From NCBI RefSeq assembly GCF_001685395.1, contig NZ_CP014167.1:1121501-1185500 (forward strand): a stretch of 64,000 bases of DNA, given 5' to 3'. Numbering within the stretch: position 1 is the stretch's first letter; every line of letters begins with the position of its first letter. The notes below the pieces were generated by a model. It saw only the letters and a program-made list of their open reading frames with translations. It made no database searches and was not told where the DNA came from. The position numbers were made by a program, and so were the translations under genes. Positions 1 to 9,440 of the stretch are shown one piece after another. This DNA comes from Paenibacillus yonginensis. GTDB lineage: Bacteria; Bacillota; Bacilli; Paenibacillales; Paenibacillaceae.

Positions 1-2030
1 GAGGCCAAGGAGGAAATCGTCCGGCCCAAGGAGGCGGACAGGGCGGTGCGAACCGACCTCAGTCTTCAGCGAACCGCAGCGGCGGCGACTCAGGTCGTCC
101 GGGCTCTACGCAGGACAGAGCAAGACGCGATGGCGGCGGCAACAACCGCGGCGGACAGAAACGTTTTGAAGATGGCAACAGAGGTGGTTTCCGCGGCGGC
201 AACAATAATCGCGGTGGCAGAGGGGGCCGCGGCGGCAAAGGCGGTCAACAGCAGGAACGCCGGGAGAAAATTGACAATACGCCTAAGAAAATTATTGTCC
301 GCGGCGAAATGACCGTCGGTGAAACAGCCAAACTGCTCCATAAAGATGCTTCTGAAGTGATTAAGAAGCTGATCTCTTTGGGAGTTATGGCGACGATCAA
401 CCAAGAGCTGGATATGGATACGATCCTGCTGCTTGCCGGTGATTTCGGTGTGGAAGTTGAAGTGAAGATACCGGTTGAAGATGACCGCTTTGAAACCTTG
501 GAGGAAAATGACGATCCGGCCGATCTGGAAGTCCGTCCGCCGGTCGTTACGATCATGGGCCACGTTGACCATGGTAAAACGACATTGCTTGATACGATCC
601 GCTCAACCAGCGTAACTGCTGGCGAAGCCGGCGGTATCACCCAGCATATCGGCGCTTACCAGGTTGAAATTAATCATAAGAAAATCACGTTCCTCGATAC
701 GCCGGGCCACGAAGCCTTTACAGCTATGCGTGCGCGCGGCGCTCAGGTAACAGATATGACGATAATTGTGGTAGCAGCCGATGACGGCGTTATGCCGCAG
801 ACGGTAGAGGCCATCAACCATGCCAAAGCGGCTGGCCTGCCGATCATTGTAGCGGTCAACAAAATCGACAAACCGGGTGCCAATCCGGACAAAGTCAAAC
901 AAGAGCTTACGGAATATGAACTGGTTCCGGAAGAATGGGGCGGGGATACGATCTTCGTTAACGTTTCAGCGAAACAGAAGCTCGGCATCGAAGAACTGCT
1001 CGAAATGATTCTGCTGGTCGCTGAAGTGAATGAATATAAAGCCAACCCGAATAAACGGGCCAGAGGTACGGTTATTGAAGCCGAGCTCGATAAAGGCCGC
1101 GGTCCTGTTGCCCGCGTACTCGTACAGCACGGTACGCTGAAGATCGGCGACGCGTTTGTAGCCGGCAACTGCTTCGGCCGCGTGCGTGCCATGGTGAACG
1201 ACAAAGGCCGCCGCTTGAAGGAAGCAGGTCCTTCCACACCGGTAGAGATCACCGGGTTGACCGAGGTTCCAGGCGCGGGCGATCCGTTTATGGTGTTCGA
1301 GGACGAGCGCAAAGCCCGTTCCATCGCCGATAAACGTTCGATCACCCATCGTCAGTCCGAGCTTAACAGCAACACGCGTGTTACGCTGGATGATCTGTTT
1401 AATGCGATCAAAGAAGGCGAAATCAAAGACCTCAACGTGATTATCAAAGGTGACGTTCAAGGCTCCGTAGAAGCTTTGAAGAGCTCGCTGGCGAAGATCG
1501 AGGTTGAAGGCGTACGCGTTAAGATCATTCACAGCGGCGCTGGCGCTATCACCGAATCCGATATCATCCTGGCGGCGGCTTCGAATGCCATCGTAATCGG
1601 CTTTAACGTTCGTCCTGAAGCCCAGGCGAAATTGACAGCCGAGCAGGAGAAAGTAGACATCCGCTTGCATCGCGTTATCTATAACGTGATCGAAGAGATC
1701 GAACAGGCGATGAAAGGGATGCTTGATCCGGTCTTCAAGGAATCGGTTATCGGCCATGCCGAAGTGCGGAATACCTTTAAGATCAGTAAAGTCGGCACGA
1801 TTGCCGGTTGTATGGTTACCTCCGGTAAAATTTCCCGCTCTGCTGAAGCGCGCCTGATCCGTGACGGCATCGTCATCTTTGAAGGCAAAATCGATTCCCT
1901 GAAACGCTTCAAAGACGACGCTAAAGAGGTTGCACAAGGCTACGAGTGCGGCATTACGCTTGACGGCTACAATGACCTTAAAGAGGGCGACACAATCGAA
2001 GCGTTCATTATGGAAGAGGTTAAACATTAA
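1..2030 (+). CDS. infB: translation initiation factor IF-2 (5' end outside window)
   Basis: IF-2 is the GTPase that places fMet-tRNA on the 30S subunit. The gene runs in from the left edge: the frame is open from base 3, so about 675 residues are visible and the true start is outside. The first ~88 visible residues are a low-complexity Gly/Arg/Asn/Gln linker, as in Paenibacillaceae IF-2. Then come the IF2_N helical domain, the G domain (GHVDHGKTT near base 555, [15 protein letters not shown]) and the C-terminal beta-barrel and fMet-tRNA-binding domains. The ATG at 309 lies inside IF2_N and is not the main start, although IF-2 genes can carry internal starts. Followed by rbfA in the conserved order. 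Confidence 0.97.
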   Translation, partial: GQGGNRPAQGGGQGGANRPQSSANRSGGDSGRPGSTQDRARRDGGGNNRGGQKRFEDGNRGGFRGGNNNRGGRGGRGGKGGQQQERREKIDNTPKKIIVRGEMTVGETAKLLHKDASEVIKKLISLGVMATINQELDMDTILLLAGDFGVEVEVKIPVEDDRFETLEENDDPADLEVRPPVVTIMGHVDHGKTTLLDTIRSTSVTAGEAGGITQHIGAYQVEINHKKITFLDTPGHEAFTAMRARGAQVTDMTIIVVAADDGVMPQTVEAINHAKAAGLPIIVAVNKIDKPGANPDKVKQELTEYELVPEEWGGDTIFVNVSAKQKLGIEELLEMILLVAEVNEYKANPNKRARGTVIEAELDKGRGPVARVLVQHGTLKIGDAFVAGNCFGRVRAMVNDKGRRLKEAGPSTPVEITGLTEVPGAGDPFMVFEDERKARSIADKRSITHRQSELNSNTRVTLDDLFNAIKEGEIKDLNVIIKGDVQGSVEALKSSLAKIEVEGVRVKIIHSGAGAITESDIILAAASNAIVIGFNVRPEAQAKLTAEQEKVDIRLHRVIYNVIEEIEQAMKGMLDPVFKESVIGHAEVRNTFKISKVGTIAGCMVTSGKISRSAEARLIRDGIVIFEGKIDSLKRFKDDAKEVAQGYECGITLDGYNDLKEGDTIEAFIMEEVKH

Positions 2031-2096
2031 TCTCAGCTATGTTCTTAGGAACGCCTGGACATGATAATTGAAAATGCGGTCTGACCGCTTTGATGA

Positions 2097-2122
2097 GCAC
2101 CGGCTGGCAGTACGGCCGGTGC
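2097..2122 (+). terminator. hairpin between infB and rbfA
   Basis: Perfect 8-bp stem GCACCGGC/GCCGGTGC with a 10-nt loop, followed only by a short T stretch (CTTTC). It may be a weak terminator, an attenuator or an mRNA-processing hairpin inside the operon. No ylxP/DUF503 gene lies here, unlike B. subtilis. Confidence 0.35.
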
Positions 2123-2150
2123 TTTCAAGATAGATAAAGAGGTGTTATTG

Positions 2151-2501
2151 ATGGCAAATAATCGTCCTGGCCGAGTTGGCGAACAAATCAAAAAGGAACT
2201 CAGCCTGCTGATTCAAAATGAGCTGAAGGACCCGCGCATCGGTTTCGTAACCGTGACGGGCGTTGATGTGACCAACGATTTGTCCCAAGCCAAAGTTTAT
2301 CTCAGCGTATTTGGCAGCGAGGAAGAGAAACAGGCTTCTCTGAAAGGTATTGAAAGAGCAAGCGGATTTCTGCGCAGTGAGCTCGGCAAATTAATCCGTT
2401 TGCGCCATACGCCGGAGCTGATCTTCAAATTCGACGAGTCCATCGAATACGGCAGTCATATTGAGAAGCTGCTCGGCGAGATTACGAAAGAAGATAAATA
2501 A
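2151..2501 (+). CDS. rbfA: 30S ribosome-binding factor A
   Basis: RbfA is a small KH-like factor that binds the 16S rRNA 5' helix during late 30S maturation. The product is 116 residues, the usual length, beginning [17 protein letters not shown] and containing the family segment [19 protein letters not shown]. The frame is open further upstream to a GTG at 2142, but the ATG at 2151 is preceded by AAAGAGGTG at good spacing and matches the usual N-terminus. It lies between infB and nrnA as in Bacillus. Nothing is unusual. Confidence 0.96.
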   Translation: MANNRPGRVGEQIKKELSLLIQNELKDPRIGFVTVTGVDVTNDLSQAKVYLSVFGSEEEKQASLKGIERASGFLRSELGKLIRLRHTPELIFKFDESIEYGSHIEKLLGEITKEDK

Positions 2502-2520
2502 GGAACTAAAGGAGAGGGCT

Positions 2521-3498
2521 ATGCAGATTAGCGAACCGGAATTCCAGAGTGCTGTCGATTATATTAAGAAGCACGACGATTTTCTTATCGTATCGCATGT
2601 GCAGCCCGACGGAGACGCAGTCAGCTCTACCCTTGCGGTAGGCTGGCTTCTCTCATGTCTGGGCAAAAAATACGTTATGGTGAATGAAGGGCCTATCCCA
2701 CGCCGCATGTCTTTCCTGTGGCATGCCGATCAAATTGTGGATCTGTCCGCCCTGCCTCTTTCGCGGACATATCAACATGTGATTTGCGTTGATTGCGCAG
2801 ATTTCAAGAGAGTGGGCACAACCAAACAATATTTTGCGGAAGACGCCGTATTGCTGAATATTGACCACCATCCAACCAATGACGCCTATGGTGCGGTGAA
2901 TGTCATCGTTCCGGGGGCAGCGGCTACGGCCGAAATTTTATTCGACCTTATAGCCCGCGTGGGAGTGGAATTGGATCAGGACGCTGCAACTGCAATCTAC
3001 ACCGGCATGTTGACCGATACTGGCGGATTCCGTTATTCGAATACTTCGCCGAAGGTGATGTCGATTGCTTCGAAGCTGCTGGAATACGGGATCGACGGCC
3101 CGTGGATTTCGGAGCACCTGCTGGAGCAGATGACTTATCCGCAGCTTCGAATTTTATCGATCGCTTTAAACAAATTGCAGCTTAGTGAAGACGGCAAATT
3201 GGCCTGGGTCAGCATTACAGATGCCGATATGCAGGCAGCCGGGGCGATCCATGAAGACCTTGAAGGCATCGTTAATTATCCGCGCAACATTACCGGCGTA
3301 GAGGTCGGCATGCTGTTTAAAGTCATTAACGACCAGGCTGTCAAGGTCAGCATGCGCTCGGCCGGCAAGGTTGACGTAGCTGCCGTGGCTCAAAGCTTCG
3401 GCGGGGGCGGGCATGTGCGCGCAGCTGGCGCCCGGCTTGAGGCTTCGCTGGAGGAAGCCGTTGCAGCAGTTGTAGAGCGGGTGAAGCAGGAGTTATGA
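2521..3498 (+). CDS. nrnA: bifunctional oligoribonuclease/PAP phosphatase NrnA
   Basis: NrnA (DHH/DHHA1 phosphoesterase) degrades 2-5 nt RNA and dephosphorylates 3'-phosphoadenosine 5'-phosphate, finishing mRNA decay in the cytoplasm. The 325-residue product has the metal-binding motifs QPDGDAVSST near residue 30 and DHHPTND near 120, and the DHHA1 loop GGGGHVRAAGA near the C-terminus that binds the substrate end. The start is the ATG at 2521, preceded by GGAGAGGG; the longer open frame back to 2461 lies inside rbfA. The stop overlaps the truB start (ATGA), suggesting coupled translation. Confidence 0.94.
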   Translation: MQISEPEFQSAVDYIKKHDDFLIVSHVQPDGDAVSSTLAVGWLLSCLGKKYVMVNEGPIPRRMSFLWHADQIVDLSALPLSRTYQHVICVDCADFKRVGTTKQYFAEDAVLLNIDHHPTNDAYGAVNVIVPGAAATAEILFDLIARVGVELDQDAATAIYTGMLTDTGGFRYSNTSPKVMSIASKLLEYGIDGPWISEHLLEQMTYPQLRILSIALNKLQLSEDGKLAWVSITDADMQAAGAIHEDLEGIVNYPRNITGVEVGMLFKVINDQAVKVSMRSAGKVDVAAVAQSFGGGGHVRAAGARLEASLEEAVAAVVERVKQEL

Positions 3499-4418
3499 TG
3501 GAATACGAAGGTATTTTACCGGTTCTCAAGCCGGCTGGTTTCACCTCGCATGATGTAGTGGCCAAAACACGGGGCATTTTGAAAATGAAGCGGATCGGCC
3601 ATACCGGAACGCTGGATCCTCAGGTTACCGGCGTACTGCCGCTTTGTCTGGGCAGGGCGACCCGGATGGTCGAATATTTACAGGAGCTGCCCAAAGAATA
3701 TGAAGCTACTCTGGTGCTCGGTCTTGCAACGGATACGGAGGACATGACAGGAACCGTTACCCGGCAGCTTGACGAAGGTGTTCAAGTCAGCCTGGAGCAG
3801 GTTCAGCAGGCTTTGGGCTTATTCCGTGGAACCATCTCCCAGGTGCCTCCGATGTATTCGGCGCTGAAGCAGGACGGCAAACGGCTGTACGAGCTGGCCC
3901 GCGAAGGCAAAACGGTTGAACGCAAAGCGCGTGAGGTAACGATTCATGAGCTGGAGCTGACCGGGTTTAAGCCGGACCTTCCCTTTCCGGAGATTTCGAT
4001 CCGCGTATTATGCTCAAAAGGAACCTACATCCGTACCTTGTGCGTGGATATCGGGGAGGCGCTTGGCATGCCGGCCGCCATGTCCGTGCTCAAAAGGACG
4101 ATTTCGGCGGGGATTACGGATGAACGCTGCCTGACTTTTGAGGAGATTTCACGTTATGCAGCCGAAGGAACGCTGCAGCAGCATTTGATTCCGGTGGACG
4201 AGGCCGTAAGTCATTTGACGGCGGTGCAGGTTGCGGAAGAGAAAGTGAGAGCGGCGCTGCAGGGACAACGGTTGTCCCCATCGGTCGTTCAGCCGCTTCC
4301 GGAACGGGACGAGGTCATTCGGCTGTATGGTCCGGACCGGCGTTTTCTTGGCATCTATAAACGCGAAGCCGAATCGGGAGCGATTGCTCCGGTGAAGGTA
4401 TTCGCCCAGAATCAATAG
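3495..4418 (+). CDS. truB: tRNA pseudouridine(55) synthase TruB
   Basis: TruB isomerises U55 in the T-loop of tRNAs. The 307-residue product has the catalytic aspartate in GHTGTLDPQVTGVLP near residue 41 and the family segments PPMYSALKQDGKRLYELAREG and CSKGTYIRTLCVDIGE, with a C-terminal PUA-like tail. The ATG at 3495 overlaps the nrnA stop by four bases; a second ATG follows at 3498. The gene sits in the rbfA-nrnA-truB-ribF block seen across Firmicutes. Confidence 0.96.
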   Translation: MMEYEGILPVLKPAGFTSHDVVAKTRGILKMKRIGHTGTLDPQVTGVLPLCLGRATRMVEYLQELPKEYEATLVLGLATDTEDMTGTVTRQLDEGVQVSLEQVQQALGLFRGTISQVPPMYSALKQDGKRLYELAREGKTVERKAREVTIHELELTGFKPDLPFPEISIRVLCSKGTYIRTLCVDIGEALGMPAAMSVLKRTISAGITDERCLTFEEISRYAAEGTLQQHLIPVDEAVSHLTAVQVAEEKVRAALQGQRLSPSVVQPLPERDEVIRLYGPDRRFLGIYKREAESGAIAPVKVFAQNQ

Positions 4419-4474
4419 ATAGAGTTTGTATGCCGGTTTGCCGGGACAATTTATTGGAATGCAGGTGAGAGGTT

Positions 4475-5419
4475 ATGGAAACCGTAAATTTGTCTTATCC
4501 GTTAGCGGAGAAAGTGGTGGAACGTTTTGCGGTTCCGCAGGTGCTGGCCCTGGGCCAGTTCGACGGACTTCATTTGGGTCATATGAGCGTCATCAAGGCT
4601 GCGATTGCTTTAGCCAGGGAGGCTGGCATGCCTGCCGCGGTCATGACGTTTTATCCGCACCCCAAAGAAGTAATGAAAAAAGGGGATTACGACGGCTACT
4701 TGACCCCCCCGGCCGAGAAGGAGCGTCTACTCCGTGAGCTTGGCATCGATTATTTTTATGTCGTGGAATTTAATGAGACCTTCTCCAAGATAAGCCCGGA
4801 GCAATTTGTGGCCGGCATGCTGCTGCCGCTGCACATTCAAACGGCGGTGGTGGGTTTTGATTTTCATTTTGGACATAAAGGCGCAGGTGATGCGGATAAG
4901 CTCCGTGAGCTTGGCAAACCGCAGTTTAACGTACATACCGTGCCGCCTTTTTTAATAGAAGGGGAGAAGGTCAGCAGCTCCGGCATCCGCAAATGGCTGC
5001 ATGAAGGACGGGTTGATCTTGCAGCGAACTGGTTCGGCCGTCCTTATGTTGTAAGGGGGAACGTCATCAACGGAGAGAAGAGAGGACGCACCATCGGCTT
5101 TCCGACAGCTAACGTTGAGCCTTCTGAACACTTTGTCCTGCCGGTGAAAGGCGTTTATGCGGTCAAGGCTCAGCTGAAGGGCGAGGATCGCTGGCTGCCG
5201 GGGGTTATGAACCTTGGAGTTAAACCTACCTTTCATGAAGGGGTGACCAAGCCATCGCTGGAGGTCCATCTCTTTGATTTCAGTCAGGATATTTACGGGC
5301 AGGAGCTCGCCATTGAACTGATCTCTTATATCCGGCCTGAACGGAAATTCTCCTCGATTGATGAATTGATTGCCCAGATCGGCCGCGATGCGGACACGGC
5401 TCGGGAATGGCTGTCATAG
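4475..5419 (+). CDS. ribF: bifunctional riboflavin kinase/FAD synthetase
   Basis: RibF phosphorylates riboflavin to FMN and adenylates FMN to FAD. The N-terminal nucleotidyltransferase half shows GQFDGLHLGH (residues ~27-36) and the ISSTxxR-like segment VSSSGIRKWL (~169); the C-terminal kinase half shows GRTIGFPTANV (~206) and PGVMNLGVKPTF. At 314 residues it is full length. The ATG follows a GGTGAGAGG site; 56 bases separate it from truB. No FMN riboswitch is visible upstream, so it appears to be co-transcribed with truB. Confidence 0.96.
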   Translation: METVNLSYPLAEKVVERFAVPQVLALGQFDGLHLGHMSVIKAAIALAREAGMPAAVMTFYPHPKEVMKKGDYDGYLTPPAEKERLLRELGIDYFYVVEFNETFSKISPEQFVAGMLLPLHIQTAVVGFDFHFGHKGAGDADKLRELGKPQFNVHTVPPFLIEGEKVSSSGIRKWLHEGRVDLAANWFGRPYVVRGNVINGEKRGRTIGFPTANVEPSEHFVLPVKGVYAVKAQLKGEDRWLPGVMNLGVKPTFHEGVTKPSLEVHLFDFSQDIYGQELAIELISYIRPERKFSSIDELIAQIGRDADTAREWLS

Positions 5420-5472
5420 ATAAAACTTCCATTCCCTGCAAGGAGAAACTTCCAATTCTTTAGGGTTACAAG

Positions 5473-5502
5473 TTTACTTTTATACTTGAAATGTGGTATA
5501 CT
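5473..5502 (+). promoter_or_regulatory. sigma-A-type promoter of rpsO
   Basis: -35 TTTACT at 5473-5478 and -10 TATACT at 5497-5502, spacing 18, with an extended -10 TG at 5494-5495. It lies in the only sizeable gap before rpsO, so rpsO probably has its own promoter beside read-through from ribF. Confidence 0.6.
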
Positions 5503-5602
5503 TTTCGAAGTGTTCTTATGGAGCACATAACCTTAGCTTGGTTGTCCGTTCTCACCGGCGGCTACGAGGCTAACGGCGATTATAATGAAGGAGGTGAACA
5601 GG
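5503..5602 (+). promoter_or_regulatory. rpsO 5' leader, possible S15 autoregulatory RNA
   Basis: A ~100-nt leader with complementary blocks: TTAGC (about 5534) with GCTAA (about 5569) and CCGTT (about 5547) with AACGG (about 5573), enclosing an ACCGGCGGC element, just before the AAGGAGGTGA ribosome site. S15 represses its own mRNA through leader structures in several phyla, so a regulatory role is likely, but the exact fold is inferred by eye. Confidence 0.45.
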
Positions 5603-5872
5603 ATGGCATTGACTCAAGAACGTAAAACTCAACTGATCGAAGCGCACAAAACTCACGAGTCCGATACAGGATCTCCAGAGGTGCAAATTGCTATCCTTAC
5701 TGAGAACATCGTTAACTTGACTGACCACTTGCGTACACACAAGAAAGATCATCACTCCCGCCGTGGATTGCTGAAAATGGTCGGACAACGTCGTAAGCTT
5801 CTGGCTTACCTGAAAAACAAAGACGTTAAACGTTACAGTGCTTTGATCGAAAAACTCGGTCTGCGCCGCTAA
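5603..5872 (+). CDS. rpsO: 30S ribosomal protein S15
   Basis: S15 binds the central domain of 16S rRNA and nucleates platform assembly. The 89-residue product begins [20 protein letters not shown] and ends LIEKLGLRR, full length and typical. The ATG at 5603 is preceded by AAGGAGGTGA. An in-frame ATG at 5585 lies upstream of and partly within that ribosome site and is not the start. A strong terminator follows, so rpsO is largely separated from pnp even though the order rpsO-pnp is ancestral. Confidence 0.98.
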   Translation: MALTQERKTQLIEAHKTHESDTGSPEVQIAILTENIVNLTDHLRTHKKDHHSRRGLLKMVGQRRKLLAYLKNKDVKRYSALIEKLGLRR

Positions 5873-5890
5873 TTTTTAACCTTACTTTGG

Positions 5891-5956
5891 AAGCAGCCTG
5901 GTTGCCGCTGTTACCGCTCGTATGAAAGCGAACGGCGGCCTGCCTGGTTGCTTTTT
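5891..5956 (+). terminator. terminator after rpsO
   Basis: Long compound hairpin: outer stem AAGCAGCC/GGTTGCTT (one G-U), inner stem GCCGC..GTT..CGCT / AGCG..AAC..GCGGC, ending in TTTTT. Confidence 0.8.
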
Positions 5957-6040
5957 AGCGTAGCCATGAATTACGCGATGTTTGCAGGAAATAATGGTAT
6001 AGAACCGAATATAAAAGGTAACCTTTGAAGGAGGGATTTC

Positions 6041-8143
6041 ATGGAGAAGCAAGTGAAAATGCAGCTTGGAGGAAGACCTCTTGTGCTGGAAACCGGCCGA
6101 TTGGCCAAGCAGGCTAACGCGGCTGTCATGGTGCGCTACGGTGAAACGGCCGTGCTTTGTACGGTAACGGCGTCTTCGGAGCCGAAAGACCTCGACTTTT
6201 TCCCGCTTACGGTCAACTATGAAGAGAAGCTGTATGCGGTCGGCAAAATTCCAGGGGGCTTTATTAAACGCGAAGGACGTCCAAGCGAAAAAGCCATTCT
6301 GGCCAGCCGTTTGACAGACCGTCCGATTCGTCCGCTGTTTCCGGAAGGATTCCGCAATGACGTACAAATCGTGAATCTGGTCATGAGCGTGGATCAGGAC
6401 TGTGAGCCTGAAATCGCCGCCATGATCGGTACTTCGGCAGCGCTGAGTATTTCCGATGTTCCATTTAACGGGCCGATCGGCGGCGTTGCGGTAGGACGCG
6501 TGAACGGCGAGTTTGTTATCAACCCGGACATCGCCCAGCAGGAAGCCAGCGACATGTATCTTGTGGTTGCAGGAACCAAAGATGCGATCATGATGGTAGA
6601 AGCGGAAGCCAATGAGGTTCCGGAAGAAGTGATGCTGGAAGCGATCATGTTTGGCCATGACGAAATCAAGAACATCGTAGCTGTCATCGAAGAGTTCGTA
6701 CAGATTGCCGGCAAGGAGAAGATGGAAGTCAAACTCCATGCGGTGGATCCTGAAGTGAATCGTGCGGTTCGCGAATTTGCGGCGGAACGTTTGGTACAAG
6801 CGGTGAGAATCGCCGAGAAGCATGCCAGACAGGATGCGATCGACGCCATTAACGATGATGCCGTTACTTTCTTTGAGCAAGAGTACATAGAGACTCCAGA
6901 GCTCTTAAGCGATGTCAAAGAAGTGCTGCATGATATTGTCAAAGAAGAAGTGCGCCGTCTGATTACGCATGATAAAGTGCGTCCGGACGGTCGTAAGCTG
7001 AACGAAATCCGCCCGATTGAATGCGACATCAACCTGCTGCCGCGTACGCATGGCTCCGGCTTGTTCACACGTGGACAAACTCAGGCTCTCAGTATTTGTA
7101 CGCTTGGCGCGCTTGGCGATGTACAGATTCTGGATGGTATCGATCTGGAAGAAACCAAACGGTTTATGCACCACTATAATTTCCCGCCGTTCAGCGTAGG
7201 CGAAGCTCGTCCGCTCCGCGCTCCTGGCCGCCGCGAAATCGGTCATGGCGCTTTGGGGGAACGTGCCCTTTCCAAGGTCATTCCTTCCGAAACGGAATTC
7301 CCTTACACGATTCGTCTGGTCTCCGAGGTACTCGAATCCAACGGTTCGACTTCCCAGGCTAGTATCTGCGCCAGTACGCTGGCCATGATGGATGCAGGCG
7401 TGCCGATTAAAGCTCCGGTAGCGGGTGTAGCAATGGGTCTGATCAAAGATAAAGACCATGTCTCCATCTTGACCGACATTCAAGGCATGGAAGACCATCT
7501 TGGCGACATGGACTTTAAAGTGGCCGGTACCAGAGAAGGCGTAACCGCCATTCAAATGGATATCAAAATCGACGGCATCGACCGCAAGATTTTGAATGAG
7601 GCGCTGGAGCAGGCAAGAGAAGGCCGGATGTTTATTTTGGATAAAATGACGGAAGTCATTTCCAAACCAAAAGAAAATCTGTCCCCTTATGCGCCTAAGA
7701 TTATGGTTATGCAGATCAATCCGGACAAAATCCGCGATGTCATCGGCGCAGGCGGTAAAGTCATCAATAAAATCATTGAGGACACCGGCGTGAAGATTGA
7801 TATCGAGCAGGATGGCCGTGTATTTATCGCTTCCTCCAACCCGGAAATGAACGATAAAGCCCGTGCGATCATCGAAGGTATCGTGAAGGAAGTAGTAGTC
7901 GGCGAAATTTATACCGGTACGGTTAAACGGATTGAGAAGTTTGGCGCGTTTGTGGAAATTTTGCCGGGTAAAGATGGTTTGGTGCACATTTCTCAATTGT
8001 CCACGGAACGTGTAGGCAAGGTAGAGGATGTGGTGGCCATCGGTGACGTAATCACAGTAAAAGTTACGGAAATCGATCAGCAGGGCCGGGTCAACCTTTC
8101 CCGCAAAGCTACCTTGACACCGGAAGCGGTTAAACAAGACTAA
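6041..8143 (+). CDS. pnp: polyribonucleotide nucleotidyltransferase (PNPase)
   Basis: PNPase is the phosphorolytic 3'-to-5' exoribonuclease of mRNA decay, and in spore formers it also acts in DNA repair. The 700-residue product shows two RNase PH-like halves ([15 protein letters not shown] near residue 30; [19 protein letters not shown] near 340), then a KH domain ([12 protein letters not shown] near 567) and an S1 domain ([17 protein letters not shown] near 623). The ATG follows GGAGGGATTTC. It is one of at least six RNA-decay genes in the window. Confidence 0.98.
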   Translation: MEKQVKMQLGGRPLVLETGRLAKQANAAVMVRYGETAVLCTVTASSEPKDLDFFPLTVNYEEKLYAVGKIPGGFIKREGRPSEKAILASRLTDRPIRPLFPEGFRNDVQIVNLVMSVDQDCEPEIAAMIGTSAALSISDVPFNGPIGGVAVGRVNGEFVINPDIAQQEASDMYLVVAGTKDAIMMVEAEANEVPEEVMLEAIMFGHDEIKNIVAVIEEFVQIAGKEKMEVKLHAVDPEVNRAVREFAAERLVQAVRIAEKHARQDAIDAINDDAVTFFEQEYIETPELLSDVKEVLHDIVKEEVRRLITHDKVRPDGRKLNEIRPIECDINLLPRTHGSGLFTRGQTQALSICTLGALGDVQILDGIDLEETKRFMHHYNFPPFSVGEARPLRAPGRREIGHGALGERALSKVIPSETEFPYTIRLVSEVLESNGSTSQASICASTLAMMDAGVPIKAPVAGVAMGLIKDKDHVSILTDIQGMEDHLGDMDFKVAGTREGVTAIQMDIKIDGIDRKILNEALEQAREGRMFILDKMTEVISKPKENLSPYAPKIMVMQINPDKIRDVIGAGGKVINKIIEDTGVKIDIEQDGRVFIASSNPEMNDKARAIIEGIVKEVVVGEIYTGTVKRIEKFGAFVEILPGKDGLVHISQLSTERVGKVEDVVAIGDVITVKVTEIDQQGRVNLSRKATLTPEAVKQD

Positions 8144-8183
8144 ATTCAGCACACCAGTTATCCGCAGGGTGACCGGGAAAGAA

Positions 8184-8215
8184 AGAGACAGAACAACGAT
8201 TCTGGCTCTTTTTTT
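8184..8215 (+). terminator. terminator after pnp
   Basis: Stem AGAGACAGAA/TTCTGGCTCT, 6-nt loop, followed by seven T. Confidence 0.85.
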
Positions 8216-8292
8216 GCGTTCTTTTGCCCGATTCATAATCCTTGGACCATCGTCATAATAATGGGACATACAGGTGAAAGGGAGAATGATCG

Positions 8293-9324
8293 GTGAATCC
8301 AAAGAGGGGTAAGGCGATAGCGGTCGTAGCGGGAGCTGGAGCGATTCTTCTGCTCGGACAAGCAGGAGGGCTGCGCGATTATATTCAGGAAAGCTGGTAT
8401 CAAGGCGGACAGCCGCAGGCTGAAGCCGTGTTCGCTATGCAAGCGGATGATGAGTCGGGCCAGGAGGCCAATCTGAGGAAAGAAATTGAAGCTGAGGCGC
8501 TGAAATTAAATGAGCAGCCGATTGACGCTGTCGTTGACCGGGTCTGGAAGGCGGTACCAGGCTATAATGGCCGCGAAGTAGACGCCCAGGCCACCTATTT
8601 AAGAACGGTTGAGAAACGGAAGCTCGCTGAACCCGGCAGTGCCGAAGTGTCCAAAATCTATTATGTCTACCGGGAAATCAAACCGAAGATCTCGCTGGAG
8701 GATTTGGGGCCTCAGCCGATCTACAAAGGGAACCCGCATAAAAAAATGGCGGCTCTGATGATTAACGTTGCCTGGGGCAACGAGTACATAAAGCCGATGC
8801 TGGATACGCTTGATCAGGAGGGCGTTAAAGCAACTTTTTTCCTGGATGGAAGCTGGCTGAAAAAAAATCCCGAGATGGCCAAAGAAATTCAGGCGCGGGG
8901 ACACGAAATCGAAAATCACGCCTATTCGCATCCGAACATGAGCCAGCTCAGCAAGGAACGGGCGACACTGGAAATCGTCAAAACCAAGCAGCTGCTCAAG
9001 GATACGCTCGGCGTCAATAATACCTGGTTCGCCCCGCCTTCAGGCGACTTCAATCAGCGTACGGTAGAAATTGCGGCAGCGCAGGGGCTGAAAACCGTCC
9101 TTTGGACGGTCGATACCGTAGATTGGAAAAACCCCGATCCGGCTTCGGTCATCGCTAAGATTTCCAGAAAAGCAGAGGCCGGTTCACTGATTCTGATGCA
9201 CCCAACCGCCTCTTCCAAGGCTTCGCTGAAAGGCATCATCCAGGCGCTGAAAGCAAAGGGACTTAAGCCGGGAACCGTGGCCGAAACGTTGTCTTCCGAC
9301 CGGTTAGACGATCCGGAAGGTTGA
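8293..9324 (+). CDS. ylxY: YlxY-like polysaccharide deacetylase-fold protein, catalytic motifs degraded
   Basis: A 343-residue exported protein: Lys/Arg-rich start, hydrophobic segment at residues ~9-22, an ~120-residue linker domain, then a NodB-type (carbohydrate esterase 4) fold. The usual metal-binding TFDDGP motif is replaced by INVAWGNEY, so the catalytic aspartates are missing. The second motif HAYSHPN keeps two His; the RxPxG motif reads APPSG, without the Arg; TVDTVDW and LMHP correspond to motifs 4 and 5. It matches B. subtilis YlxY in position and motif changes. It may bind a polysaccharide rather than deacetylate it. The start is GTG after AAAGGGAGAATG. The role, perhaps in sporulation, is unproven. 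Confidence 0.8.
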   Translation: MNPKRGKAIAVVAGAGAILLLGQAGGLRDYIQESWYQGGQPQAEAVFAMQADDESGQEANLRKEIEAEALKLNEQPIDAVVDRVWKAVPGYNGREVDAQATYLRTVEKRKLAEPGSAEVSKIYYVYREIKPKISLEDLGPQPIYKGNPHKKMAALMINVAWGNEYIKPMLDTLDQEGVKATFFLDGSWLKKNPEMAKEIQARGHEIENHAYSHPNMSQLSKERATLEIVKTKQLLKDTLGVNNTWFAPPSGDFNQRTVEIAAAQGLKTVLWTVDTVDWKNPDPASVIAKISRKAEAGSLILMHPTASSKASLKGIIQALKAKGLKPGTVAETLSSDRLDDPEG

Positions 9325-9440
9325 GTGCATCGCCTTTTTTTGGTACGATCAGTAAGACTCGCATCGGAAGATGCAATCATAACCCTGTTTATAATTTTGC
9401 CGCTGGCGACAGCAGGCAAGGAACTCTAGGAGGTCCTTTC

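Noticed and set aside
46-312. An 88-codon frame at the left edge in frame 1
   Set aside because: It is out of frame with infB, whose frame is open from base 3 and encodes the expected linker.
8232-8260. TTCATA and CATAATA before ylxY as a sigma-G/F promoter
   Set aside because: The spacing is 16 rather than 17-18 and the -35 deviates; too weak to claim.
6905-8302. A 465-codon minus-strand frame opposite pnp
   Set aside because: Entirely antisense to conserved pnp and its terminator; low-complexity composition, no start signals.
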